Assembly (NCBI RefSeq): GCF_023109675.1
Contig: NZ_JALDUR010000003.1
Span: 1 to 64,000, forward strand
Source of the DNA: Streptococcus parasanguinis
GTDB lineage: Bacteria > Bacillota > Bacilli > Lactobacillales > Streptococcaceae
Length of the DNA stretch: 64,000 nucleotides
Reading direction: 5' to 3'
Within the stretch, counting starts at the first letter, position 1; every line of letters starts with the position of its first letter. The notes beneath the pieces are model-generated. The model made no database searches, had not been told where the DNA came from, and saw nothing but the letters and a program-made list of their open reading frames with translations. Made by a program: the position numbers and the translations under genes. Below are positions 24,682-32,874 of the stretch, piece after piece.

Positions 24682-26328
24682 ATGAAAAAAATCTGGTTAA
24701 GTACGCTTTTAAAATTCTACGCCTATGTCATGGTGGTCATTTTGACCATTATGGGCCTGGTCGTCGCGGGGATCTCTTGGAAAAACCAGCAAGCTGAAGC
24801 CGACCGGATCTCCCAACGGGTCTTGACCGAAGTGGTGACGGATCTTGAGACCTCTTATCAACGGGTCACACAAGAAGGGCGTAGCCTCGTTGAGAACCCT
24901 GCAAAATTAGAAGGAGTTTATCGCTATTTTACCTTGTCACCATCGGAGTATGAGACTTGGCGATTGAATGCCCAATTCCCTTCTTATATCCAATTGTCCC
25001 TACATAAGAATATTGACAGTCTCTATTTGAGCAATAAAAACATCGAGGGTATCGATGTCACCTTGTCTGATTACAAGACGGTATTTGTCTCTACCCGGCA
25101 ATCACAGGGAGGCAAGCAAGTCTCAGCGGACCATTACAAGGCTCCTGCGACAGCCATTCCGGTTCCTTTGACAGATCCGACTACGGGTGCTGGAGTTGGG
25201 ATTGCTTATATGACTCTGGACCAGGAAATTTTGACGGCAGCGATTGACAATGCTAGAGGAGATCTACCGGTTGCTGTGCGGATCTTCACGCCCTTTGGGA
25301 AAGAAATGTACCATGAAGGGGATAAGGAGCAAGCAAAAGATGTTAAATGGCAAACCCGTAGCACGATCTATGGCTACAAGGTGGATGTAGTCGTTTCTGA
25401 AAGTTATTTGGTCAAGAAGGGTCTAGCTAACCTGACCACTTTTCTCTCCATTGCTTTCCTGATTTTCTTGATCCTGTACTTGTTATTACGGCAGATTTTC
25501 AAAAATTACCGGCGTCAAGTCCTCGATTTAGTCGATACCATGAATCAGATCAGTCAAGGCGATAGTGAACGTCGGATTGATACTTCGACGAAGGACCAAG
25601 AACTTTTGGTCATTGGTGATATGATCAATACCATGTTAGACAATATGGACAAGAACATTCGGGATATCTACCAGTTGCAGCTCAGCCAAAAAGATGCCAA
25701 TATGCGGGCCCTACAAGCTCAGATCAATCCCCATTTCATGTACAATACACTGGAATTTATCCGGATGTATGCCGTCATGCAAGAGCAGGATGAATTGGGC
25801 GATATTATCTATGAGTTTAGTAGTCTTTTGCGCAATAATATCTCAGATGAGCGAGTGACGACGGTTGAAAATGAGCTCGAGTTTTGTCGCAAATACAGCT
25901 ACCTCTGCATGGTACGTTATCCCAAATCGATTGCCTATGGCTTTAAGATCGATCCAGGTTTGGAAAAAATGAAAATTCCAAAATTCACCATCCAGCCTTT
26001 GGTCGAGAACTATTTTGCGCATGGGGTGGACCATAAACGCAAGGACAATGTGATCAGTGTCAAGGTATTGCAAGGAGAAGGGCAGGTCATCATCTTGATC
26101 ACTGATAATGGGCGCGGGATGAAAGAAGAACAGCTAGAAAGCATTCAAGAGATGCTAGCCAATCGCAATCCACGCTCAGAAATCGAAGAAAAGAGTGGTC
26201 GGCAGTCCATCGGAATTGTCAATGTCCATGAACGCATGTTGCTCTATTTTGGAGATCGCTACCATATCCAAGTCTTCTCCCAACCTAACCATGGAGTGAC
26301 CTATACGATAACCATTCAAGATGAATAA
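24682..26328 (+). CDS. YesM-family sensor histidine kinase (TCS07-like)
   Basis: A 548-aa membrane kinase. A first membrane helix is at about 10-33 and a large extracellular sensor domain follows (35-250). A second helix is at about 255-275, then a HAMP domain, then the LytS/YesM kinase domain. The phosphorylated histidine is in QINPHFMYNTLEF; the N box is QPLVENYFAHGVDH and the G box DNGRGM. It pairs with the AraC-type regulator downstream. As I recall, the pneumococcal counterpart TCS07 controls host N-glycan utilisation, which fits the neighbours here. Confidence 0.9.
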   Translation: MKKIWLSTLLKFYAYVMVVILTIMGLVVAGISWKNQQAEADRISQRVLTEVVTDLETSYQRVTQEGRSLVENPAKLEGVYRYFTLSPSEYETWRLNAQFPSYIQLSLHKNIDSLYLSNKNIEGIDVTLSDYKTVFVSTRQSQGGKQVSADHYKAPATAIPVPLTDPTTGAGVGIAYMTLDQEILTAAIDNARGDLPVAVRIFTPFGKEMYHEGDKEQAKDVKWQTRSTIYGYKVDVVVSESYLVKKGLANLTTFLSIAFLIFLILYLLLRQIFKNYRRQVLDLVDTMNQISQGDSERRIDTSTKDQELLVIGDMINTMLDNMDKNIRDIYQLQLSQKDANMRALQAQINPHFMYNTLEFIRMYAVMQEQDELGDIIYEFSSLLRNNISDERVTTVENELEFCRKYSYLCMVRYPKSIAYGFKIDPGLEKMKIPKFTIQPLVENYFAHGVDHKRKDNVISVKVLQGEGQVIILITDNGRGMKEEQLESIQEMLANRNPRSEIEEKSGRQSIGIVNVHERMLLYFGDRYHIQVFSQPNHGVTYTITIQDE

Positions 26329-26338
26329 AGGAGACAGA

Positions 26339-27643
26339 ATGTACAAAGTCTTATTAGTAGACGATGAGTATATGATTACAGAAGGGTTAAAAAAATTAAT
26401 CCCCTTTGACCACTGGAATATGGAGGTGGTCGCAACTGCAGAAGATGCAGACCAGGCCCTTGATTATGTGCGAGAGCATCCGGTAGATGTGGTGATCACG
26501 GATGTCAATATGCCAGGGAAAACTGGACTTCAGATGATTGCTGAAATGAAGGATTTGATCCCAGATGCTGCCTATATCATTATGTCAGGCTATCAGGATT
26601 TTGAATACGTCAAGACAGCTCTCAATTTGCGCGTGGCAGACTACCTGCTCAAACCTGTCAATAAGGTGGAGATGGGCAATATCCTAGAAAAAATTCAGCA
26701 TAAAATCCAGCAACCAAGCCAAGAGTTGGCCGACCGTTTGATTCACGATGATATCTCTGAGGAAGAGTTTTGTCGCTATATCGCAGGTCGGAACTCATTG
26801 TGGATTGGAGTCGCTAAGGAGAAAAAAGGCTTTATCAGCTCGTCTTATCAAGTTCTTGGGCAAAATCTTCAACTCTTTATCTCGGATCAGGAAGAAGAAG
26901 CCATGATTGAGAAGGCCTTTGAGCCTCCGTATAAGGAGCACTTTCATCAATTTAAGGATCTAGTGGAGCGGAGCCTCTTTTATGGGGCGACCCCTCTCAA
27001 TCAAGATGAAGAAGTCTTCCATTACTACGAGCCTGCCTACCGGGTGATCATGCAAGGAAATATCCAACAGATCTTAGAAGAACTGGACTGGTTAGAAAAA
27101 ATGATCCTTGAGAAGACCCCTAAGGTCTCACTGACCAAGCAGCTCTCTATCCAATTTTTGATGGATGTCTTTCATTTGTTTGAATACCTGCAAGGTGATA
27201 ATTTAGCTGATGTAGTCAAGAAAGTCCAAGAAACTGCCACTTTTAGCGAGATGATTGGCTTTATCCAGGAAGAGTTGTCCCGTTTCTTATCCCACTATCG
27301 GATGAATGAAAATGTAGCGAGTGTCCTCCAAGTGATTAGCCGTGATTACCAAAAAGAGCTGTCACTCAAGGACATTAGTCAGGCTCTCTTTATCAATCCA
27401 GTCTATTTAGGCCAATTGATTAAACGAGAAACCAATGCAACGTTCGCAGAACTCCTCAACAAACAGCGGATTAAGGCTGCCCAGCAGCTCCTCTTATCTA
27501 CCAATGACAGCATTGAAGATATCTGCTATAAAGTCGGTTACAGCAATGTGGGCTATTTCTATAAGGTTTTCCGTAAACTCTGTGGAAAATCGCCTAAAAC
27601 CTATCGCTTACAAGTCATGACAGAGCATGCAGAAGATGAGTAA
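26339..27643 (+). CDS. YesN-family AraC-type response regulator (TCS07-like)
   Basis: A 434-aa response regulator. The receiver domain (1-120) has acidic pocket DDE at 8-10, phosphorylation site Asp55 in VVITDVNMPG, and Lys in YLLKPV. A linker of about 200 residues follows, then two AraC helix-turn-helix motifs (330-434; SLKDISQALFINPVYLGQLI and SIEDICYKVGYSNVGYFYKV). I chose ATG 26339 behind AAAGGAGACAGA; the frame extends 6 codons upstream into the kinase gene end. It probably activates the importer and mannosidase operons. Confidence 0.9.
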   Translation: MYKVLLVDDEYMITEGLKKLIPFDHWNMEVVATAEDADQALDYVREHPVDVVITDVNMPGKTGLQMIAEMKDLIPDAAYIIMSGYQDFEYVKTALNLRVADYLLKPVNKVEMGNILEKIQHKIQQPSQELADRLIHDDISEEEFCRYIAGRNSLWIGVAKEKKGFISSSYQVLGQNLQLFISDQEEEAMIEKAFEPPYKEHFHQFKDLVERSLFYGATPLNQDEEVFHYYEPAYRVIMQGNIQQILEELDWLEKMILEKTPKVSLTKQLSIQFLMDVFHLFEYLQGDNLADVVKKVQETATFSEMIGFIQEELSRFLSHYRMNENVASVLQVISRDYQKELSLKDISQALFINPVYLGQLIKRETNATFAELLNKQRIKAAQQLLLSTNDSIEDICYKVGYSNVGYFYKVFRKLCGKSPKTYRLQVMTEHAEDE

Positions 27644-27675
27644 AAAGGCTGAGACAAATCGTCTCAGCCTTTTTA
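27642..27675. terminator. bidirectional terminator
   Basis: AAAAAGGCTGAGAC pairs with GTCTCAGCCTTTTT around a 5-nt loop. A runs on one side and T runs on the other make it work for both the regulator gene and the convergent methyltransferase gene. Confidence 0.88.
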
Positions 27676-27677
27676 CT

Positions 27678-28532
27678 TTAAGTCCTTTGTATCTTGATTT
27701 TCCCAACTAGCAGCTCCGCTTCAACGGTGATTTCTGTGAGTTGATTCCAGTCGATTTTTTCTTGGTCAACGTGAAATAGAAGGGGGGTCATGGCGAGGAG
27801 CGCCTGGCGTTCTTCAGGAGTTAAACTCTTGGTGAGGCTGACCGTTTCGGATGAGAGGATCTGGCAGTGGTCTTCAAAGTGCTCCAAAATCTCCTGGTTG
27901 GAGTAGGATTGCTTGGTCAATTGATCTTGGGCCAACTGACGAATTTCTTTCAGATGAGAAGAGGTTGGGACAACCTTAATGATCACCCCTTCATCCTTTA
28001 AGACACGCTCAAATTCAGCATAATTAGCCGGGGAGAAGATGTCCAAAATGACCTCCATACTCTTGGATTGAATGGGTAAATGAGCCAAGTCTCCGACAAA
28101 CCAATTGACCTTCCAGCTAGTGTCACTCTTGGCAGCTAGTTGCACAGATTCCTTGGAAAGATCAAAGGCATAGAAAGTAGCTTCGGGATAGGCTTCTTGT
28201 AGTTTTCGGGAGTAATAACCTTCTCCGCAACCGATATCTAGAATTCTGGCATCACTGGTCGGAATTTTTTGTCCGATCGCTGTTAGAATCGGCTCATAAA
28301 AACCTGCTTCTAGGATTAGCTGGCGATTCTGGAAATTTTCTTTGTCATAGTCCTTTGATTGTTTGATCTGGGGAGCCAGGTTGACATAGCCAAATTTCGC
28401 TAAATCAAAAGAATGGCCCTTGGGACATTTAAAACTGGTCTCCACAAGTTCTAGGTCCAGTTGACAGATGGGACAGGCAAAAGCAGTGGCTGTTTGAAAT
28501 CGTTGTAATTTTGGTTTGATCGGTGTATTCAT
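27678..28532 (-). CDS. rlmA: 23S rRNA (guanine-N1)-methyltransferase, RlmA type
   Basis: A 284-aa enzyme resembling RlmA(II)/TlrB, which methylates G748 or G745 in helix 35 of 23S rRNA and can affect macrolide or telithromycin response. An N-terminal zinc site uses Cys20, Cys23, Cys36 and His40 (ACPIC, CPKGH). The Rossmann methyltransferase fold has SAM motif ILDIGCGEGYYS. The start is MNTPIKPKLQRF. It is a single gene facing the glycan regulator. Which guanine it modifies is inferred from the Gram-positive branch. Confidence 0.87.
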   Translation of the reverse strand: MNTPIKPKLQRFQTATAFACPICQLDLELVETSFKCPKGHSFDLAKFGYVNLAPQIKQSKDYDKENFQNRQLILEAGFYEPILTAIGQKIPTSDARILDIGCGEGYYSRKLQEAYPEATFYAFDLSKESVQLAAKSDTSWKVNWFVGDLAHLPIQSKSMEVILDIFSPANYAEFERVLKDEGVIIKVVPTSSHLKEIRQLAQDQLTKQSYSNQEILEHFEDHCQILSSETVSLTKSLTPEERQALLAMTPLLFHVDQEKIDWNQLTEITVEAELLVGKIKIQRT

Positions 28533-28675
28533 ATTAGTAGTGTAACAAAAGAGCCTCTAGATAGCAACCGATGTTTTAATGGGACTAAGTCACACTTTTT
28601 TAACGAATCTACGCGGTATTGAATGGAACTTGAGTCTCTTTATTTAATTTCCTTATTTTAATCTCTTCTATCTCG

Positions 28676-28707
28676 CCACTCATCTCTTCATTTTGACCAC
28701 TTATCCC
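28676..28707 (+). promoter_or_regulatory. candidate LytTR direct repeat
   Basis: CCACTCATCTC (28676-28686) and CCACTTATCCC (28697-28707) agree at 9 of 11 positions and are phased by 21 bp, two helical turns, the spacing LytTR-type regulators need. It lies upstream of the ABC-LytTR-DUF3021 cluster, so autoregulation by the LytTR protein is inferred. Confidence 0.55.
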
Positions 28708-28767
28708 CAAAAGCCGTTTTTTAAATGGCTTTTTTGTTAGACTGGTTCTATCAAAAGGAGAGAGAAC

Positions 28768-29634
28768 ATGATATTACAAGCTAAAAACATCAGTAAACGA
28801 TATGGAAATCATTTAGCCGTAAACAATATTCATTTACAGTTTGAAAAGGGAACCTTTAATGCGATTCTAGGACCAAATGGGGCGGGGAAATCAACAACGA
28901 TTTCCATATTGATTGGTTTGAAACAACCAACGCAAGGTGAAATCATCTATGAACCAGGTACTAAAATTGGTGTGGTCTTCCAGACTAGTGTCTTAGATGA
29001 GATGCTAACGGTTAGGGAAAATCTGACCATTCGTGCGAAACAGTATAAAGGCTTAAAACCCGATCGTGTGTCTGATCTCATTGGTCGGCTAGGCCTATCA
29101 GCTTTCCAAAAGCAGAAATACGGAACGCTTTCAGGTGGCCAAAAGCGTCGAGTTGACATTGCGCGTGCTCTACTACACAGTCCAGACCTTTTGTTCTTAG
29201 ATGAGCCAACGACAGGTCTGGATATCCAAACCCGGAAGTCTATTTGGGATTTGCTCTATCAATTGCAGAGAGAAGAGGGAATGACTGTTGTTTTGACCAC
29301 GCATTATCTTGACGAAGCAGATGAAGCTGATCAAATTTATATTGTAGACCATGGGGAAGTGATTGCTCAAGGATCGGCACTAGATATTAAGAGTCAGTAT
29401 GCTACTAATATCTTAAAGATTCGTTTCAAGGAGATGCAGCAGATAGAAAGTCTCAAATCTTCGGGAATGTCAGTAGAGCAACAAAGTCAATTGGAGTATA
29501 TTTTTCAACCCAAGAGTGAAAGGGAAGCCATTGATTATCTGGCGCAAGTTAGAGATAATCTAGCCCATTTTGAGTTTCGTCCAGGGACCATGGATGATGC
29601 CTTTATTGCACTTACAGGAAGAGAGGTCCGCTAA
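28768..29634 (+). CDS. ABC transporter ATP-binding protein (LytTR cluster)
   Basis: A 288-aa DrrA/CcmA-type ATPase. It shows Walker A GPNGAGKST, signature TLSGGQKRR, Walker B LLFLDEPTTGLD, and switch His in LTTHYLDEADEAD, with a C-terminal extension typical of exporters of drugs, lipids or bacteriocins. It is followed without a gap by its permease (ATGs overlap the TAA). The ribosome site is AAAAGGAGAGAGAAC. The cargo is unknown; membership in a LytTR cluster suggests stress or bacteriocin-related export. Confidence 0.88.
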   Translation: MILQAKNISKRYGNHLAVNNIHLQFEKGTFNAILGPNGAGKSTTISILIGLKQPTQGEIIYEPGTKIGVVFQTSVLDEMLTVRENLTIRAKQYKGLKPDRVSDLIGRLGLSAFQKQKYGTLSGGQKRRVDIARALLHSPDLLFLDEPTTGLDIQTRKSIWDLLYQLQREEGMTVVLTTHYLDEADEADQIYIVDHGEVIAQGSALDIKSQYATNILKIRFKEMQQIESLKSSGMSVEQQSQLEYIFQPKSEREAIDYLAQVRDNLAHFEFRPGTMDDAFIALTGREVR

Positions 29635-30476
29635 TGCTAGCCTTACTAAAGCGAAATTTTTTATTGTATTTTAGGAATCGTTCAGGAGTTTTCTTCTCCC
29701 TGTTGGGAGCCTTGATTTCCTTTGTTCTCTATATTATTTTTCTTCAAAAAAATCTAACAGATGCTTGGGCTCAGCTCCCCAATAGTGGTCCTGTGTTAAA
29801 TAATTGGTTAATGAGTGGGACGCTGGCTGTGACAGGGATTACGACAAGTCTGGCTGCCCTGACTCAGTTAGTAAAGGACCGTGAACATCAAGTAGATCAG
29901 GATCTTTATTTATCGGACCAAGGAAAGTGGCGGTTACCATTTTCGTATCTAACGAGCGCAATCATCATTTCTTTTTCCATGCAGATCCTTATGTATGTGC
30001 TGATGTGTGGCTATTTTAGAGAAGTTCCAACCCTTTCTCTATTACCTGAGGTACTCCTCATCATGTTGCTTAGTAGCCTGCTTTCTAGTTTAGTGAATGC
30101 CATTTTTGTTTATTTTTTCCATTCCGTAGACAGTCTTGGGAAGTTTTCGACCATAGTGGGTACAGCTTCTGGTTTTTTGGTAGGGACTTATGTACCTTTA
30201 GGTGTTTTACCTGATTTTGCACAACTACTAATGGAATGTACTCCAGCAACTTATATTGCTGCACTTTATCGACAAGTACTCATGAAAGAAGCAGTGAGCG
30301 AAACCTTTAAGGGGCGAGATGATCTTCTTCGAGAATTTCAAGAAAAAATGGGCGTTCAGCTCAAATGGCAAGCCTTATTGACAAAGGAACAAACATACCT
30401 TATAGTGTTAGGTGGTATTCTTCTAGCTTTGGGGATTTGGATTTCCTTAGCAAAAAGATCGAGTAAAAGAAAGTAA
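29634..30476 (+). CDS. ABC-2 type permease (LytTR cluster)
   Basis: A 280-aa ABC-2 membrane protein with six predicted helices (around 20-40, 55-80, 105-130, 135-160, 170-190, 255-275) and the typical ABC-2 segment VGTYVPLGVLPDFAQLLMEC. It forms the export channel with the preceding ATPase, whose stop codon overlaps its start. The substrate is not evident. Confidence 0.85.
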   Translation: MLALLKRNFLLYFRNRSGVFFSLLGALISFVLYIIFLQKNLTDAWAQLPNSGPVLNNWLMSGTLAVTGITTSLAALTQLVKDREHQVDQDLYLSDQGKWRLPFSYLTSAIIISFSMQILMYVLMCGYFREVPTLSLLPEVLLIMLLSSLLSSLVNAIFVYFFHSVDSLGKFSTIVGTASGFLVGTYVPLGVLPDFAQLLMECTPATYIAALYRQVLMKEAVSETFKGRDDLLREFQEKMGVQLKWQALLTKEQTYLIVLGGILLALGIWISLAKRSSKRK

Positions 30477-30494
30477 GTGAGAATTGGAGTAGGA

Positions 30495-30950
30495 ATGAAG
30501 ATTCGTTTTGAGGAAAAACAGGATATCCCAGAAAACGACCCCTGTGTGGTCATTCAAGCCAAGCAATTATCTGATCAAGCACGAGAGGTGATGGAGTATC
30601 TCGAACAATTTTCGACAGTGAATCAAGTAGTGATCCCTATCAAAACAGATGATCATTTGATCATGGTGAAAATTGATGACATTATTCTAGCTGAGATTGA
30701 TAAGAATCAGCTAACCATTTATACGATAGACAAAACGTTTACCGTCAGAGATACTTTGACAAATTTTCAACATCGGATTAATCGTCGTAATTTTTTACAG
30801 ATATCCCGCCACGCGGTGATGAATATCGACCATTTGGAATCGCTATCGGATAGTTTTTCAGGCAATATGATGGCTAAACTGACACGCGGAGTAAAATCAA
30901 GTGTCAGTCGGAAATATGTCAAATCCTTGATGGATTATTTAGGGGTATAG
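30495..30950 (+). CDS. LytTR-domain transcription regulator
   Basis: A 151-aa regulator made mostly of a LytTR DNA-binding domain (about 45-150). Typical parts are DDIILAEIDKNQLTIYT, FLQISRHAVMNIDHLESL and LTRGVKSSVSRKYVKSL. It lacks a receiver domain, so its activity is probably set by the partner membrane protein encoded next, as in streptococcal LytTR regulatory systems such as HdrRM and BrsRM. The ATG at 30495 follows TTGGAGTAGGA; an in-frame GTG at 30477 is less well placed. Confidence 0.9.
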   Translation: MKIRFEEKQDIPENDPCVVIQAKQLSDQAREVMEYLEQFSTVNQVVIPIKTDDHLIMVKIDDIILAEIDKNQLTIYTIDKTFTVRDTLTNFQHRINRRNFLQISRHAVMNIDHLESLSDSFSGNMMAKLTRGVKSSVSRKYVKSLMDYLGV

Positions 30951-30959
30951 GAGAAAGTG

Positions 30960-31373
30960 ATGAAACGAGTTATAGCTTATTTTGTATCTGGTATGAGGAC
31001 AGGATCCTTCTTTTATTTGTGTTTGGTGTTATTATCCCATGTCTATCCCAACATCGTCTATCCCGCTGTAAATGTCCGCAATATCCTGGCGATCTTTTTG
31101 ATGAGTGGGACAATGGGGGTCTTGACATTCATTCTTGAGGAAGAAGAGTTTTTGACCTATAGTTTGCGTGTGGCCTTGCATTTAGTTGTGACAGCTGCCA
31201 TCTTAGCATTAACCTACTTGTTTTTTGGCTGGGGGGCAGCCTTACGGAGCCCGATTCCTTGGTTGATCTTTCTAGCTATTTACGGCCTGATCTGGCTTTA
31301 TCAGATTTGGCAGCTCCATAAAAAAACTCAACGAATCAACCAAGCTTTGTTGCATCGCAGAAAAGGGAAATAG
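30960..31373 (+). CDS. DUF3021 membrane protein, probable LytTR inhibitor
   Basis: A 137-aa protein with four membrane helices (about 8-25, 42-62, 73-95, 100-122) and a basic C-terminal tail, matching the DUF3021 pattern. In streptococci such proteins are encoded after a LytTR regulator and hold it inactive at the membrane. ATG 30960 overlaps an upstream in-frame GTG by phase; GGAGAAAGTG is the ribosome site. It is the last gene before a terminator. Confidence 0.83.
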   Translation: MKRVIAYFVSGMRTGSFFYLCLVLLSHVYPNIVYPAVNVRNILAIFLMSGTMGVLTFILEEEEFLTYSLRVALHLVVTAAILALTYLFFGWGAALRSPIPWLIFLAIYGLIWLYQIWQLHKKTQRINQALLHRRKGK

Positions 31374-31394
31374 TCCCAGAAAAAAGTGTATAAG

Positions 31395-31429
31395 AAAACC
31401 ACGAAGTTCATACCAAACTTCGTGGTTTT
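31395..31429. terminator. bidirectional terminator
   Basis: A 14-bp perfect stem AAAACCACGAAGTT/AACTTCGTGGTTTT between the LytTR cluster and the convergent tyrS. Confidence 0.9.
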
Positions 31430-31435
31430 ACTTTC

Positions 31436-32692
31436 TTAATAAGTCAAAACAAAGTATTTTTTCTTACCGCGACGGATAACGGTCAATTCATTTTCTAATT
31501 TATCGCTATCGCTCAAGACATAGTCAAGGTCTTGGATGCGTTCGCCGTTGACGTAGATAGCTCCATTTTGAACATCTTCGCGGGCTTGGCGTTTAGAATT
31601 GACCACACCAGCTGTGACCAAGAGTTCTACAATGTTGAGGTTGTCTTCTGCTTGGACCTGGTAGTTTGGCACACCACGAAGGCCTTGTTTGAGTTCTTTA
31701 ACAGAAAGGTTTTTGATGTTTCCTGCAAAGAGTTGTTCTGTGATGTTGAGGGCTTCCTTGTAGGCTTCTTCGCCGTGGACAAGGGTAACCACTTCACGCG
31801 CCAAGATCTTTTGAGCCAAGCGTTCATGAGGAGCAGCTTCAAACTGTTTACGGATCTCTTCAATCTCATCAAGTGACAAGAATGTGAAGATCTTCAAGAA
31901 GCGCACAGCATCCGCATCCATCACATTCATCCAGAATTGGTACATTTCGTATGGAGATGTTTTGTCTGCATTGAGCCAGACTGCATTGCCTTCTGATTTA
32001 CCGAATTTCTTACCAGTTGCATCTGTGATCAAAGGCACAGTCATAACATGACCAGTTTTATCTGCTTTACGGCGCATCAACTCAGTACCGGCTGTCATGT
32101 TTCCCCATTGGTCAGATCCACCGATTTGAAGGGTTACATTGTGTTCTTGGTTGAGGACGTAGAAGTCATACCCTTGCATGATTTGGTAGGCAAACTCAGT
32201 GTAAGAAATCCCTGTTTCAATCCGTTTCTTCACAGACTCCTTGCTCATCATGTAGTTGACAGTGAAGTATTTTCCGACATCACGAAGGAAGTCAATAAAG
32301 CTAATGCTTCCGAACCAATCGTAGTTGTTGACCATGACAGCTTTATTTTCACCATTTTCAAAGTCAAGAAAGCGAGAAAGTTGTCCTTGGATAGACTTGA
32401 CCCAGCCATCTACTGTTTCTTTTGTTTGGAGACTACGTTCAGCATCTTTGAAGGACGGATCACCAATGAGACCAGTCGCACCGCCAACGAGCGCATAAGG
32501 TTTGTGGCCTGCTAGTTGAAGACGACGGCTTGTCAAGATGGCAACCAAGTGGCCAAGGTGAAGGCTGTCAGCAGTTGGATCATAACCAGTATAATAAGAA
32601 ACCTGACCTTCTTCCAGTGCTTTGCGCAAGGCTTCTTCATCCGTCGTTTGAAATACCAAACCACGCTCTTTTAGCTCATCAAAAATGTGCAT
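31436..32692 (-). CDS. tyrS: tyrosyl-tRNA synthetase
   Basis: A 418-aa class I synthetase, TyrRS type 1. The HIGH-like motif is HLGH near residue 48, the KMSKS-like motif KFGKS near 230, and the tyrosine pocket [12 protein letters not shown] precedes it. A C-terminal S4 RNA-binding domain (about 350-418) follows. I chose ATG 32692 ([11 protein letters not shown]) behind AAAGGAGAAAAGACAC; the ten-codon upstream extension is unlikely. Only about 130 bp separate it from the divergent pbp1b promoter, so no T-box fits there. Confidence 0.96.
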   Translation of the reverse strand: MHIFDELKERGLVFQTTDEEALRKALEEGQVSYYTGYDPTADSLHLGHLVAILTSRRLQLAGHKPYALVGGATGLIGDPSFKDAERSLQTKETVDGWVKSIQGQLSRFLDFENGENKAVMVNNYDWFGSISFIDFLRDVGKYFTVNYMMSKESVKKRIETGISYTEFAYQIMQGYDFYVLNQEHNVTLQIGGSDQWGNMTAGTELMRRKADKTGHVMTVPLITDATGKKFGKSEGNAVWLNADKTSPYEMYQFWMNVMDADAVRFLKIFTFLSLDEIEEIRKQFEAAPHERLAQKILAREVVTLVHGEEAYKEALNITEQLFAGNIKNLSVKELKQGLRGVPNYQVQAEDNLNIVELLVTAGVVNSKRQAREDVQNGAIYVNGERIQDLDYVLSDSDKLENELTVIRRGKKKYFVLTY

Positions 32693-32844
32693 GTGTCTTT
32701 TCTCCTTTATAAGTTTATTCATTTCTCTATTCTACCATAAACCACGGAAATGGCAATGCTTTCCATCATTTTCTTGTCCTTACCCAAGCAGAATGAGTGA
32801 CGATTTCTACGCTCTTGTGATTGAAAACAAAGGGTCTAATCTGC

Positions 32845-32850
32845 TATAAT
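32845..32850 (+). promoter_or_regulatory. pbp1b extended -10 promoter
   Basis: TATAAT at 32845-32850 preceded by TGC makes an extended -10, 25 bp before the GTG start of pbp1b. Confidence 0.7.
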
Positions 32851-32874
32851 ATAAGGAACAAGGAGAAAGAATCA

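Noticed and set aside
32693..32844. T-box leader for tyrS
   Set aside because: The upstream space is only about 130 bp before the divergent pbp1b promoter and contains no T-box sequence or terminator.
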